Notes: generated from the letters alone by a model not told the origin. Counted from the first letter of the stretch, positions 48,401 to 55,300 are shown. The stretch is 64,000 nt of DNA from Arbacia lixula (GCA_963669155.1 OZ022579.1:15212040-15276039); one strand, 5' to 3'. Program-made: numbers and translations.

Positions 48401-51400
48401 TAAATCTCTGAACAGCACAATATGGAGAAAATCAGACAAATCATCAGAAAGTTATTGGTGTTTAAAAATCTTTGTGTTTAAAAACTACTTACCCAATAAG
48501 TTTGCTCCTGTAGTCGAAAATATGCAAGTGATGTTTTCGCATGGTATACAAGAACAATGACAAATCCATACATTTCCTTATTTGGACCAATGGAGTTGCC
48601 CAAGAAGGTTAGTGATCATGAATCAGTGCTAGATTTCATGATTTTAATAAATTCATACATCATCAAAGGAACCATATTTGGTCAAATATTTCACAAATTA
48701 TGATGTGAGCAGCAAAAATTCAAATTCACAATTTGATCACGATCTCGGAACTGGACATGTGACCTTTGACCTATCTGAACCCCAAAATAATCACTTTATT
48801 GCTCTTCCTTATCACTGTACAAAGTTTGATGAAATTTGGTGAATTTTTTTCTGGGGTAATCAGGCAAAACAAGATCCGGACGGATGGATGAATAGACGGA
48901 CGGACAGACAACACAGAATCATAACGGCATCCTTGCGACCTACCCTGCAACCTGACGACCTCCTCCAGGAGGGCGCGGTTGGATTGCTCGGCCACGCCCA
49001 ACCGGTTCTCCATCTGCTGCAGCCGCCCCGTCTGGTAGTCCCCCAAGGAGACGGGCACCTGCGACAGCTGGGACCGACGTCCGCCCACGGGCACCAGGGC
49101 ATTCTCGTAGGATGGCTGGGGCGTCTGGGAGGGGATAGAGGGCAGGGGCTGCGGGCCACCAAACTTGTTGCCATAGGCTCTGTGTAGGAAGCGGGCAGGG
49201 ACGCGCACATGTATCCATTAATCACGAATTATCACACACATCATTATCATGAATATTTTGCAAAATTTGCACTCATTGTCAGGAATGTGTTGCAAACATA
49301 CACACACATACAGTACAAAATTATGAATATTTACTTAATAAAAAAGTACTGTATACGCCATATATTTCGTGAATTTCGCGAGTCGGACAGCACACGAAAA
49401 CATGAATACGACGTGCATGAGCACATATACTAATAGTACTAGTACTCCACTATCGCAAATTCCTGAAATCCTGATTCACGAAAAATTAGACTCGCAAAAT
49501 ATATGGCATGTACAGTATTGCAAACATGTGCAATAATATATAAGGTATAAAAATAATGATGAAAGTAGTGCAATACACTAAGCACAGAAATGTGCTGTAA
49601 ACATACATGAATGGATTGTCCTCTTCTCCTTTACCAAGCTTTGTGAAGGGAGTATGCAGGAAAAGCATTGATTGACATATTTCACTTTCTTATAATTATA
49701 GGCAAAGTAATGAGGCAATTATCTGCTAAATATCAAGAAGCATTTGGAAATTACCTGTTTTCTAAAACTTTTTTCTAGTACCATTCCTTTATTAACTTAC
49801 TAAATTTACTCTCAGGATGAATGACCCTTAGCAAATGCATGAACACACAGTATGCACTTCGTATTCAAAATCAAAGAAACAAGTATAGTATAAGAATATT
49901 TACAATGTACCGGGGTAATCATTTTGTCATTATCACATATTTGTCATGTGACAGCCCCTCGTGGCTCACTCAGAAGGCTATTTAGCCTACTAATAAATAA
50001 TAATGGCATCAGACAGGCATTAAGACTAAGACCCCATTTACACTCAAGAAAATTGCGTGGCCAGGCCGGGCCGGGCCGGGCCGGGCTAGGCCAGGCCGCG
50101 CAATTTCTGTAGTGTAAACACAAAAAAATGCGAAAAGGCCAGGCCGGGCCGGGCCGGGCCGGGCCGTACTGAGACCAGCTCAGGAGGTAGTCTGAGTACG
50201 GCCCGGCCACGCAATTTTCGTAGTATGAACACAAACGAGGCCAGGCCGGGCCGAAAGCGCGGCCGGTTATGCAAATTCCGCTGATGTCAGATGACGTCAT
50301 TATGCTCAACCTTTTGTTTACGTGCAGTGCGCCTCGCACGGTGGGTTGATGTCAGTGGCCTGGCCACGCATTTTCGCTGTATAGTGTGAACGCACAAATT
50401 GCGCGGCCAGGCCACGCTACCACCCACAGCGGGGAAATGCGCGGCCTGGCCCAGCCCGGCCTGGCCACGCAATTTTCTTGAGTGTAAATGGGGTCTAAGA
50501 GTCCCATAGGAAATATGATAATAATAATAACTGATCCGGACAATCACTACCCCAGTACCCGGTATTTGAAAAAAAGTATGATCCACAATGAATGTAAAGG
50601 GAGAAGTGCTTATGATTAATTTAAATATAATGCATTTTGCATACTGTAGTCAGGAAAATGTGCAAGTTGTTCATGCAAATACTATAAATATTCAAGGGCA
50701 AGTACATAAAAAATGTACATGTGCCTCCTATCTACATACATGTATTTTTCTTGTGTGAACATAAACCATTACACATTGCAGCCTGTACTTGCAGTGAAAA
50801 AAAAATCATCAAAATATAAAAACAAAATGGAGCAAATAAAACAAGTTTGCGCATGTAAAGCTTTAGTTGCAGTATGTTAGGCAAACAATACATACATAAA
50901 TTCCCTGACACATGAACTGCACACACAAGGGTGAAAATATGACTTTTACATAAGCAATGAACAGATTTCTATGGCAAAAGCAAAGCACACAGGTAAGTAC
51001 AAAAATTAGCACATTATACAAAGTACTATATGTAAGTATTCAATCTTTGTTGTGTAAATGATATATTCTGTGAGGAATACAAATATGTTAAAGAAAACCC
51101 ACTATGGCTATCTTAACTTTCCTACTGATTTACTTTGTACGTTATTGCAATAATTTCTATACTTGAGTAACTGAAAATCATACAACCATTGCATAAACAA
51201 ACTTAAAAAATTTGATCCAAACAATAATATCATTCCTACAATATTTAGTTACAGTATGCACATAAATGGTGTACACAGTTACAAAACAAAATGTCATTTG
51301 AAAAATGTGCAAAAACAGCAACACACATCCAAACCAAACTGTGCTGTGCACCTACTGATTAAAGAACACTTGAAGAAGCTCATCTAAAAAAATGTATGTT

Positions 51401-53232
51401 TCTCAACAAACACGTACTGTTGTTGTTCAAACTCTCCGGCAAAGCTCCCATTGGACGCCCACATAGTGGCTGCTTCTCTCCAGTCCCACGGCACACAGTA
51501 AGCACTGGGTTCAGGCTAGCCCCTCGAGACTCCACTTGATTATGGCTGATACGCGTTGTTTTCCTCAACTTACACTCAGATGAATCCTCCCATTAATCAG
51601 CTGTTGATGTATTTTAACAAAATTGCACAATATTTACTCTGGATAGCAGACTGGGGAAAGAGACAATTTGCAATAGCACACATTGTACACAGTTGTTGGC
51701 AATCCCGTACAATAGGGGAGCAGGGTATCCCACTAATTTCATGAATTTTAGCCCTCTTAACCTAAACCCTGACCCTCACCCTAAACCTAATTCTAAACCT
51801 AACCCTAACCCTGACCTGAACCCCAACCCCAGACAAAATTCTTTGCTGCTTAATTCATCCAAAAAAAAAAAAAGATTTCTAGGTCATTTTCTTCCGATGA
51901 CAATCAGTATTGCAGCGTTCCCATTGCGTGCATTATACATGTGCAATACTGCCTGGTCCCTTAATGTACGGGATTACCCAGAAGCTAGATCACTTGAATT
52001 TATGATTACACCAGAGAAAGGATTGAAGTCTGTCGGCCAGATTGATCTCACTCACTCATTCAGATTGACATTTGGCTTTATTTATATGAATTTTACAGCT
52101 TAGCCTTAGCCTCAAGGTGATCACCAACTTCTCTGTCATATTCCTCTCCCAGGTATAGTACTCAGTAGAATGTAGTTACGAGAAATTTGATGACTTTCAA
52201 ACAATATTGGAATTTTTATGATCTTTTCATCACAATTTCCAGCCAGGTTTTTCACATACATTTTCTGCCATTCATTGATTAAAAGGTTAATCTTAAAGTT
52301 TTTTGTAGCATTTTATCATTTAATTTGTCAAATTAACAGATAGACTTTATCATATCAGTATTTTATCAAAAGGGCATGTACATCTAGGGATTTTTAGCCA
52401 TCTAGATCTGGGTTCAACTTTCAGCTCCAGTGTCAGAGTGATCACATTTCTTATCACTTTTACCCGATTCAAAGGGAGACTTATCCAAATTGTCTGAATA
52501 ATTGCTGCTCAATGGGGCATTTGTTGCCCCAAAAGCCAGCCTCTTTGACTTTGACCGAGCATCGACGTAACTCATTAATTTCACCTTGCACTTCAAATCT
52601 GGTTTCAATTCAAAATCAATGGGAATGGGTTTTTAGTTACGGACAGTTACGTCTATGCAGAAAGAGCATGCTTCATGAACTTCAAGTGGAAATAAACAAT
52701 CATAATTTCATATTGCATTCACTTCTTATTGTTGCTCACGATGCGAAGGCGAAGGTGCCGATGCAAAGTAAGGTGCACAAAAAAAAAATGAGCATGCAGT
52801 CAGTACATTCGGGCATTCTTAATCAAAATTTCATTTTTTGACATACTGGCCCGCAAAGAAAGACGTTCAGGGTATTTAGATGCAATCTCAGCGGATCCAA
52901 CGACCTACAGGGACCGAGTTTTATCGGCACAAGTTATTCCACAGCAGTTATCAATAATCAATATCTGGCCCGAAGCACTGCCGCGGGTATCGGGTACCGC
53001 AACGCAATTATCTACGGGGAAGTTGCCCGCCATCTACCCGCTCAATATCGCTATGTCTATGTCATGAAGCTGTAAATTATATCGGAACTGTATGAATCAC
53101 ATCCTCGTAAAGCTGTACTTCAAATAAGAATGCATCAAATGTGTACCTCAATAAAATATATGCTTCAATATACACATAGATAAAATTATCAAACGCATTT
53201 AATGATACAATAGGCAATAAATACCTTTCCAT
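22600..53232 (-). CDS. CCDC154: CCDC154-like coiled-coil protein (20 coding exons, about 871 aa)
   Basis: Gene-level entry; exons are listed separately. Nineteen of the twenty exons join in consistent phase with GT-AG sites (exon 6/7 is unresolved). The N-terminus (MESAYCVPWDWREAATMW) is Trp-rich, followed by a Pro-rich segment (residues about 40-65) and then almost continuous heptad coiled coil to residue about 800. A Gly/Ala/Pro hinge lies at about 699-711, and an Asp/Lys-rich tail ends in GSGGS. No signal peptide, membrane segment or enzyme motif is seen. Coil sequences such as EINSLVHDVKERTKRLEEDN and the PERCC1-like neighbour point to CCDC154 (human about 670 aa, from memory), which in mouse is linked to osteopetrosis; its molecular role is unclear. 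Another long coiled-coil family cannot be excluded without a search. Introns are mostly 0.5-2.5 kb and full of MITEs. The gene structure is firm; the name is probable. Confidence 0.7.
23530..23582 (-). pseudogene. Degraded partial copy of exon 19
   Basis: About 53 bases closely match the 3' half of exon 19 (24045-24095), with shared words such as TTCCTGGTCAGATGGA, and the upstream word TATGAGTAGGA is shared too. The splice donor is lost (CTCACCGC has become CTTGC) and the copy lies about 510 bases into the next intron. Confidence 0.7.
24045..24131 (-). CDS. CCDC154: CCDC154-like exon 19
   Basis: 87 nt, phase 0-0, acceptor …GCTCCGTCCAG and donor GCG|GTGAGT. It encodes VKESMAK then VESSVQTVRVHLTRKVDSET and KA, in heptads. 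Confidence 0.9.
25542..25562 (-). CDS. CCDC154: CCDC154-like exon 18 (21-nt microexon)
   Basis: 21 nt, phase 0-0, encoding QRRKVEE. The acceptor is …TGCGCCCTACAG and the donor GAG|GTCGGT. The heptad and frame continue from exon 17 to exon 19 with or without it, so it could be optional. Confidence 0.7.
26453..26520. repeat. (GA)n microsatellite
   Basis: An AG run with a few ACAG and GGGG interruptions, in the intron between exons 18 and 17. Confidence 0.95.
26855..27680. repeat. Minisatellite (CATCAATGGATGGGACTACAGTAAAATAT family)
   Basis: About 820 bases built from CATCAATGGATGGGA core units in three flavours: 29-bp units ending CTACAGTAAAATAT, 26-bp units ending ATACACTATGT, and 21-bp units ending CTACCC. 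The flavours form a higher-order pattern that restarts at ACTACCCATCAACCAC about every 120-190 bases. The array runs to within a few bases of the exon 17 donor. Confidence 0.95.
27688..27907 (-). CDS. CCDC154: CCDC154-like exon 17
   Basis: 220 nt, phase 2-0, acceptor …CCTTGACCCTCAG and donor AAG|GTCAGA. Coil (VRDVQMVRQEFTVKFTQLQQ), then a GKGGAPAAAPIPI hinge, then coil again (ATIEKIEFMEEELNK). The hinge is the clearest break in the protein's heptads. Confidence 0.9.
27990..28003. repeat. Poly-G run
   Basis: A G run of about 14 bases, just inside the intron upstream of exon 17. Confidence 0.9.
28040..28530. mobile_element. Dispersed fold-back element, family also at 8133-8610
   Basis: Shares inner segments (TTAAACCTTCACTAATATGTT, GTGACGTCACAAA) and TTTACCCTGAAAT-type ends with the element at 8133-8610. 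It lies in the intron between exons 17 and 16. Confidence 0.5.
28770..28895 (-). pseudogene. Tandem partial copy of exon 16 (tail plus donor)
   Basis: Near-identical to 28907-29032, offset by 137 bases. It carries the last 74 bases of exon 16 (equivalent to 28959-29032), an intact CAG|GTGAGT donor and about 50 bases of following intron. The frame is open, but the only upstream AG (AATAAAAAAG) has no pyrimidine tract. Confidence 0.85.
28959..29155 (-). CDS. CCDC154: CCDC154-like exon 16
   Basis: 197 nt, phase 0-2, acceptor …CCTCGTCTCCCAG and donor CAG|GTGAGT. It encodes coil such as DSADKRLVTVNERMAELGPE and EMNRTNETLQEDMKGLVD. Its 3' 74 bases are duplicated downstream. Confidence 0.92.
29194..29347. 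mobile_element. Fold-back MITE with GGGCCCATCTCATAA ends, copy 2
   Basis: Starts AGGGCCCATCTCATAACGAG and ends with the inverted CTTTATGAGATGGGGCT. It is related to 18957-19092. Confidence 0.6.
29369..29507. mobile_element. 139-bp fold-back MITE with TA flanks
   Basis: Left GAGGGTTCCCTGAAAGCAGC and right GCTGCTTGTAGGAACCCTC are inverted copies, extended by AGGACAAAAAAATAAAACCT and its inverse. The element is flanked by TA on both sides, as expected for Tc1/mariner-type insertion. A truncated end of the same kind (GAACCCTCTATAGA) occurs near 46139. Confidence 0.7.
30317..30325 (-). CDS. CCDC154: CCDC154-like exon 15 (9-nt microexon)
   Basis: AGCGCCAAG (Ser-Ala-Lys) between a strong acceptor (GATTTCTTTTCACAG) and a consensus donor (GTAAGA). 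Phase 0-0, so inclusion or skipping keeps the frame. The strong flanking sites are the main evidence, since three codons carry little information. Confidence 0.65.
30830..30856 (-). CDS. CCDC154: CCDC154-like exon 14 (27-nt microexon)
   Basis: 27 nt, phase 0-0, encoding AVEEAMGDQ. The acceptor is GTCATTTTTCTTTCAG and the donor CAG|GTAATG. It fits between exons 13 and 15 in the coil. Confidence 0.8.
31390..32215. repeat. Dispersed intronic repeat, related to 35800-36010
   Basis: Shares blocks with 35815-36010: ACACATGTGGTATTAC, AAATGAGAGCAAGTTAAAC and AACAGGAAAAGTGAT, followed by GCCGAACTT…GCGAGACAAA. It has no coding capacity. The family is not identified. Confidence 0.5.
32277..32417 (-). 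CDS. CCDC154: CCDC154-like exon 13
   Basis: 141 nt, phase 0-0, acceptor …CTCCCACCCCCAG and donor GCA|GTAAGT. It encodes SQEKMASALDD and ADLEARLSIVQGKLNNQEEM. Confidence 0.92.
32530..33084. mobile_element. GC-rich element with TTTGTAAACCGGG ends
   Basis: Left TTTGTAAACCGGGGCTC (32531-32547) and right GAGGCCCGGTTTACAAA (33071-33087) form terminal inverted repeats around about 555 bp of GC-rich sequence with no significant frame. It looks like a non-autonomous DNA transposon. Confidence 0.55.
33404..33530 (-). CDS. CCDC154: CCDC154-like exon 12
   Basis: 127 nt, phase 2-0, acceptor …TGTGTTCTTCCAG and donor AGT|GTAAGT. It encodes QSQDKQ, then IETRIEDVQEKLGVAISTLQ and QAIGGINEQV. Confidence 0.92.
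33809..33966. mobile_element. Fold-back MITE with TGTTGCATAAAACTTACC ends, copy 1
   Basis: Left TGTTGCATAAAACTTACCAT is mirrored by GCTAAGTTTTATGCAACAGG on the right. A second copy lies about 300 bases away. Confidence 0.7.
34117..34268. mobile_element. Fold-back MITE with TGTTGCATAAAACTTACC ends, copy 2
   Basis: Same family as 33809-33966, with shared inner words CTCTATGGAAACCTTGAA and CGATGTTACCATGGTA. Confidence 0.7.
34322..34462. mobile_element. Fold-back MITE, diverged GGGCCCTG..CTTATA type
   Basis: Bounded by AGGGCCCTGTCTTATAAC and the inverse CTTTATAGGACAGGGCCC. It is probably a distant relative of the elements at 18957 and 29194. Confidence 0.5.
34503..34930. mobile_element. Repeat with TATGCCTCCG inverted ends
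   Basis: Starts near GATAAATATGCCTCCGCCTC and ends near CGTAGCGGAGGCATAAA. Its interior contains the degenerate GGACGGAC motif also found at 48880-48905. It has no coding capacity. Confidence 0.4.
34967..35598. mobile_element. Fold-back element with a second element nested inside
   Basis: Left CCTAGGTACTAGGGTGCAAG and CCAGTCTGATAACAAC have inverted partners on the right (TACCTAGG, ACACCTTAC, CCAGACATAGTTG). Direct repeats of GGTTTCACYCTACC flank it. A different element with CCCCG(T/G)TCATA ends occupies about 35123-35510. The right edge reaches the exon 11 splice donor. Confidence 0.5.
35599..35723 (-). CDS. CCDC154: CCDC154-like exon 11
   Basis: 125 nt, phase 0-2, acceptor …TTTGACCACATAG and donor CAG|GTAGGG. 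It encodes LDRHKNVGGISKVN and ETMEKMERQAAETRKQLEQV. Confidence 0.9.
36038..36166 (-). CDS. CCDC154: CCDC154-like exon 10
   Basis: 129 nt, phase 0-0, acceptor …CTGCTTGTCCACAG and donor AAG|GTATTC. It encodes YLHAEQAARIAHEQAM and EENEKRWAALQKLTEEEVL. Confidence 0.92.
36618..36687 (-). pseudogene. Partial copy of exon 9 (tail plus donor)
   Basis: About 70 bases match 36820-36889 at an offset of 202 bases and keep both an open frame (MRLREEAQQKFGNIEK) and a donor, AAG|GTAAGG, which is closer to consensus than the exon 9 donor (GTAAAG). No acceptor in the right phase is seen. A fainter third trace (CCTTCCCTATATTG) lies at about 36562. Confidence 0.8.
36820..37045 (-). CDS. CCDC154: CCDC154-like exon 9
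   Basis: 226 nt, phase 2-0, acceptor …TCTCCCACCCCGCAG and donor AAG|GTAAAG. It encodes MNDVQAQVHEVNRKRDES, NERLKMHGKIAEIAEEVSKK and REEAQQKFGNIEK. Its 3' third is duplicated downstream at 36618-36687. Confidence 0.93.
37676..38032. mobile_element. Fold-back element family B, copy 1
   Basis: The full-length inverted repeat runs from AGGGCATTTACTGTACTGAG to GTACAGTATATGCCCT, with the centre at about 37855 (CCTCAAAATGTT / AACATTTTGAGG). It is flanked by TTAA on the left and TTGA on the right. A second copy lies at 47639-47960. Confidence 0.8.
38302..38397 (-). CDS. CCDC154: CCDC154-like exon 8
   Basis: 96 nt, phase 2-2, acceptor …CCTATTCCCTTGCAG and donor AA|GTAAGA. It encodes LGEIRDVLMDLRNRITTEE followed by TERRQQEQAHLI. 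Confidence 0.92.
39407..39565. repeat. (CT)n microsatellite
   Basis: A CT-rich run of about 150 bases, pure in its centre, within an intron. Frames across it are artefacts. Confidence 0.95.
39812..40222. mobile_element. MITE with CCCCxGTCACACA ends
   Basis: Left CACCCCAGTCACACAAGAGG and right GAGATGTGTGACAGGGG are imperfect inverted repeats around about 410 bp. The right end directly adjoins the exon 7 donor. Confidence 0.5.
40229..40311 (-). CDS. CCDC154: CCDC154-like exon 7
   Basis: 83 nt. Exit phase 2 (CG|GTAAGA) fits exon 8. The coil frame reads MDHQRKHNENQHHTNQ and TTAVLRSQLDA, which needs phase 0 entry after …CTCATGACAG. An in-frame TGA just upstream rules out extending the exon. Confidence 0.8.
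41466..41547. mobile_element. MITE family A, internal-deletion copy (82 bp)
   Basis: Only the ends remain: CACTCCAGCTCGAAGGAATT and the inverse AATTCGTTTGAGCTGTAGTG. The hairpin core is missing. It is flanked by TA on both sides. Confidence 0.75.
41888..42109. mobile_element. Fold-back MITE family A, copy 3
   Basis: Hairpin of TTTTGTCCAGTTCAGCATGA and its inverse with AT-rich, GGGAAA and TTTCCC flanks. The left end is diverged and the right end is GAGCTGTAGTA. Confidence 0.85.
42587..42817. mobile_element. Fold-back MITE family A, copy 4
   Basis: Complete: TA|CACTCCAGCTCAAAG … TGTGAGCTGTAGTG|TA, with the GGGAAA/TTTCCC arms and the long hairpin core. TA is found on both sides. Confidence 0.9.
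42874..42936 (-). CDS. CCDC154: CCDC154-like exon 6 (3' boundary uncertain)
   Basis: Phase 0 entry after …AGTCTTCCAAG, encoding VSSLSHPDPYLEKLNGQLKDQ. Ending at CAG|GTCAAC (42874) gives 63 nt and keeps the frame into exon 7. A stronger donor, CAG|GTAAAC (exon end 42863, 74 nt), would break the frame into exon 7 unless a small exon lies between. Confidence 0.75.
42950..42990. repeat. (GTGGGTGG)n G-rich tract next to exon 6
   Basis: About 40 bases of GTGGG/TGGG repeats, just upstream of the exon 6 acceptor on the minus strand, where they read as a CCCA tract. Confidence 0.9.
43000..45220. other. Intronic spacer
   Basis: Intron between exons 6 and 5. No coding signal was found. A 14-base G run lies at about 44300-44313, followed by TCGCGAATTTTGCGAGTC, a fragment of the repeat seen at 49347-49515. 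Confidence 0.4.
45221..45442. mobile_element. Fold-back MITE family A, copy 5
   Basis: TA|CACAACAACTCAAAGG … GAGCTGTAGTG|TA with a near-perfect hairpin core. TA is found on both sides. Confidence 0.9.
46205..46508 (+). mobile_element. 5'-truncated CR1/L2-type LINE tail
   Basis: The + strand reads YESLVPQIRTKVTLGDRSFF, CAAPRL, a stop in place of the usual Trp, NKLPV, then DIRKSKTLDSFKSKVKTYLF and a stop. This is the well-known C-terminal signature of CR1/L2-like reverse transcriptases (…APRLWN.LP..IR…F…LKTYLF). A short 3' UTR ends in (ATT)n at about 46490-46508. It is a dead fragment, antisense to the host gene. Confidence 0.85.
46520..46712 (-). CDS. CCDC154: CCDC154-like exon 5
   Basis: 193 nt, phase 2-0, acceptor …TATGCCTGGCCAG and donor TTG|GTGAGT. 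It encodes YAELKNELEEANRMREQLER, VITSLVDDVRQV and EINSLVHDVKERTKRLEEDN. Confidence 0.93.
47354..47577. mobile_element. Fold-back MITE family A, copy 6
   Basis: TA|CACTACAGCTCAAAAG … GAGCTGGAGTG|TA, with the GGGAAA arms and hairpin core. TA is found on both sides. Confidence 0.9.
47639..47960. mobile_element. Fold-back element family B, copy 2
   Basis: AGGGCATATAATGTACTGGG … CAGTACAGTATATGCCCT, flanked by TTGA on the left and TTAA on the right. Its centre reads CCTCAAAATGTTCAGGCCGA. It is homologous to 37676-38032. Confidence 0.8.
48042..48300 (-). CDS. CCDC154: CCDC154-like exon 4
   Basis: 259 nt, phase 1-2, acceptor …CCCCGTACCACCAG and donor AA|GTAAGA. It encodes ELKQANRTTDETLQAERQAR, ERVSDERTA and VGALVNHTKQVEQAVLGSQQ. 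Confidence 0.93.
48944..49179 (-). CDS. CCDC154: CCDC154-like exon 3
   Basis: 236 nt, phase 2-1, acceptor …CGCTTCCTACACAG and donor G|GTAGGT. It encodes AYGNKFGGPQP, the Pro-rich LPSIPSQTPQPSYENALVPV, then the first heptads (QMENRLGVAEQSNRALLEEV). Confidence 0.93.
49347..49515. mobile_element. Fold-back MITE with TACTGTAYATGCCATATATT ends
   Basis: Left TACTGTATACGCCATATATT…TCGCGAGTC is mirrored by GACTCGCAAAATATATGGCA…GTACAGTA on the right. A fragment occurs at about 44312-44335. Confidence 0.65.
50030..50495. mobile_element. GC-rich MITE, PIF/Harbinger-like (TAA duplication)
   Basis: Terminal inverted repeats begin GACCCCATTTACACTCAAGA and continue AAATTGCGTGGCCAGGCC, matched by GGCCTGGCCACGCAATTTTC…GGGGTC on the right. 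The interior is made of GGCCGGGCC-type repeats. A 3-bp TAA lies on each side (50027-50029 and 50496-50498), as made by PIF/Harbinger transposases. All frames inside are low-complexity artefacts. Confidence 0.85.
51418..51504 (-). CDS. CCDC154: CCDC154-like exon 2
   Basis: 87 nt, phase 2-2, encoding AYCVPWDWREAATMWASNGS then FAGEFEQQ. The donor CA|GTACGT is strong; the acceptor …GCCTGAACCCAG is weak in pyrimidines. An in-frame TAG lies just upstream of the acceptor. If exon 1 is wrong, translation could start at the internal ATG at 51464. Confidence 0.75.
51750..51830. repeat. Degenerate telomere-like (CCCTAA)n tract
   Basis: About 80 bases of CCTAAACCCTGACCCTCACC-type units with many variants, in the first intron. 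Confidence 0.8.
53225..53232 (-). CDS. CCDC154: CCDC154-like exon 1 (8 coding bases)
   Basis: ATGGAAAG|GTATTT. The ATG at 53232 is preceded by an in-frame TGA 21 bases upstream and joins exon 2 in phase to give MESAYCVPWDWREAATMW. The 5' UTR before it holds upstream ATGs in other frames, including a 7-codon one (MKLTGSS). Confidence 0.65.
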
Positions 53233-53269
53233 GTTGTCACATTTTGGGCCTCATGAACTCCCCGTCAGC

Positions 53270-53345
53270 TTCATCTTGTGTACGGTATCGAAGTGACTAC
53301 ATCGGCATTTCATTGGTGGAAATCAGTCACGTGATGATGTATTTA
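53270..53345 (-). promoter_or_regulatory. CCDC154-like proximal promoter (CCAAT and E-box)
   Basis: Upstream of exon 1 on the minus strand are a CCAAT box (53312-53316) and a palindromic TCACGTGA E-box (53327-53334). The pairing and the distance (about 80-100 bases from the ATG) suit a proximal promoter. No TATA box is clear. Confidence 0.4.
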
Positions 53346-53399
53346 CATTCCTGATTGATTGCCTTTTTCCCACGCTTCAGCCTCAGTGAACATAAAATA

Positions 53400-54910
53400 T
53401 CCTCGGATTTGGAGTTTTGTAGGTAGAAAATACGGGAAATACTGAAATTAAAACATTGTACCTTAAGGCTCGAAAAGGAAAAACTCTAGCCGCCCCTTAC
53501 TCTGAAACCCCCGGCAACGCATTGATTGCTGCCACGAGTTTTTTCATCCGGCATCCTGCGACAGTCTTCGTGCTCCCGCGTCTCCATCATGCACACTATT
53601 TTTTTTCTCTCGAAATAAACTAGGTCCAGCCTAACCTGCGTTTTCTTTCACATCTATATAATCTGTCTTGTGCCACGTGTTAATGCATACATATTCCATA
53701 GAGACTATGCTTTTTGGTTCTCAAAAGCTTAAATATGATTTTGTTCTATTTTCATCTAGCGCTGCCATCTCTCTCTCTCTCTCGCTCTCATCCTGTTCCA
53801 ATATTATTTGCTCGCGTATTTGTCTCCATACCGCCCGCCTTCTCTTGTCGCTATATTGTGTAGTTGTATAGTTTAGGCTTTCTAGTTTACCTAGTTGCCC
53901 CTCTTTATGCAAATTTAGGAAATCCCGCACCTGCCCCCCTGTAATCAAGCTTTATTTATTCGCTAAACGCGCATTCATTTGAACCTCACATTTGTCATGT
54001 CCTATACCTACACGGTATTTAGCACGTCATGCTTATTTCATTTATTTTGTCATGTGTTGTTTAATCTCGATTGTAACCCTAATTGTTTTGTTTTAATTAT
54101 CCCCCAACATACATGTTTGTAACCCCCACTCTAACCAGCTCTTCCAACCTCTTACCCCACCCCCACCATCAATTTCCTTCCTTCCGTTTATTCTGGACTG
54201 AATTATCGGACACACTCACAGGTACAATGTTTATTAATTAGCCGAGATAGCCGATTTGGCTTTACTTTTGGTGGTTCCTCCTATTATTTCAATACATGTA
54301 CCATTTTATGTATGTTCTTATCACCTCTTTTGGATTTTCTGTGCTTGTTTCATCTGTTATTCTATTAAAATGCATTTGTTAAATAATAGCCAAGTCTTCA
54401 GTTTCCTATAGTGTACATGTACTATTCTTCCTTTGAAAGTGAAAATGAATAAATTCCTCCGAGACTACTGAACCAAATCGGAAGGGGTCGAGTCGAGATG
54501 CACAGAAGTGGTTTATTCATAAACTTCCCAGTTTCAGTAGCTTTGTGCTAAAAGTGACACAAGTCGGATTTCTTTGCAAGACAGCCTTTACAGGGAGACA
54601 GATAATGAAAGGATATAGACCAAGAAAGATGGAGAAGAGGATACCGAGAAAATGTGAAGGGTACTCTTCATACCCTTTTTATTTGTATCTTTGCATGCAT
54701 GGGAGGAACAACGGATAATCTTTAGAAGATGGCAAAATCTCACTTTAATATATGGACTGCTAGTTACGGTCACCACAGACGACACGGTCAGTTGTACTAC
54801 AGTTTATAGTTGAATTGCAGGAACTGGTCTTTGGATTTGTGCAAGTAGGCGACATCACATTTTCAGTCGTGGGTCATTATCATCACTGTAGAATCGTGAC
54901 AAGATAGCGT
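53400..54910. other. Intergenic spacer
   Basis: No gene supported. A short CT run lies at 53770-53788. Confidence 0.4.
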
Positions 54911-55009
54911 CGTATGTGGTGGCCTTATGATTTAACATCGTCACCCCCACCCCCAAATACATGTACATGTACATGTATTACATTTTTCAGACATTTCTCT
55001 CCGATACGC

Positions 55010-55300
55010 ACTCACATACCTTCTCAGTCACACACTCAGTCACGCACACATGCACTGCCATACTCAGTCACACATACACGTACTCACATACTCAGTCACA
55101 CATACATGCACTCACATACTCAGCCACACACACACACACACACACACACATGCACTCTCATACTCAGTCACGCATACTTACACTCACATACTGTCACGCA
55201 TACCGTACATGCACTCACACACACATGCACTCTCATACTCAGTCACGCATACTTACACTCACATACTGTCACGCATACCGTACATGCACTCACACACAAC
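55010..55300. repeat. (CA)n-rich tract with a 75-bp tandem duplication
   Basis: Degenerate CA/CATA repeats. The unit beginning TGCACTCTCATACTCAGTCA at 55151 is repeated at about 55226 with near identity. Confidence 0.85.

Noticed and set aside
49924..50586. Pro/Gly/Arg/Trp-rich frames at 49924-50586
   Set aside because: They read the GGCCGGGCC interior of the Harbinger-like MITE; all frames are open because of composition.
51380..51568. 62-aa minus-strand frame starting at 51568
   Set aside because: It overlaps exon 2 in another frame; only the exon 2 frame joins exon 3 in phase.
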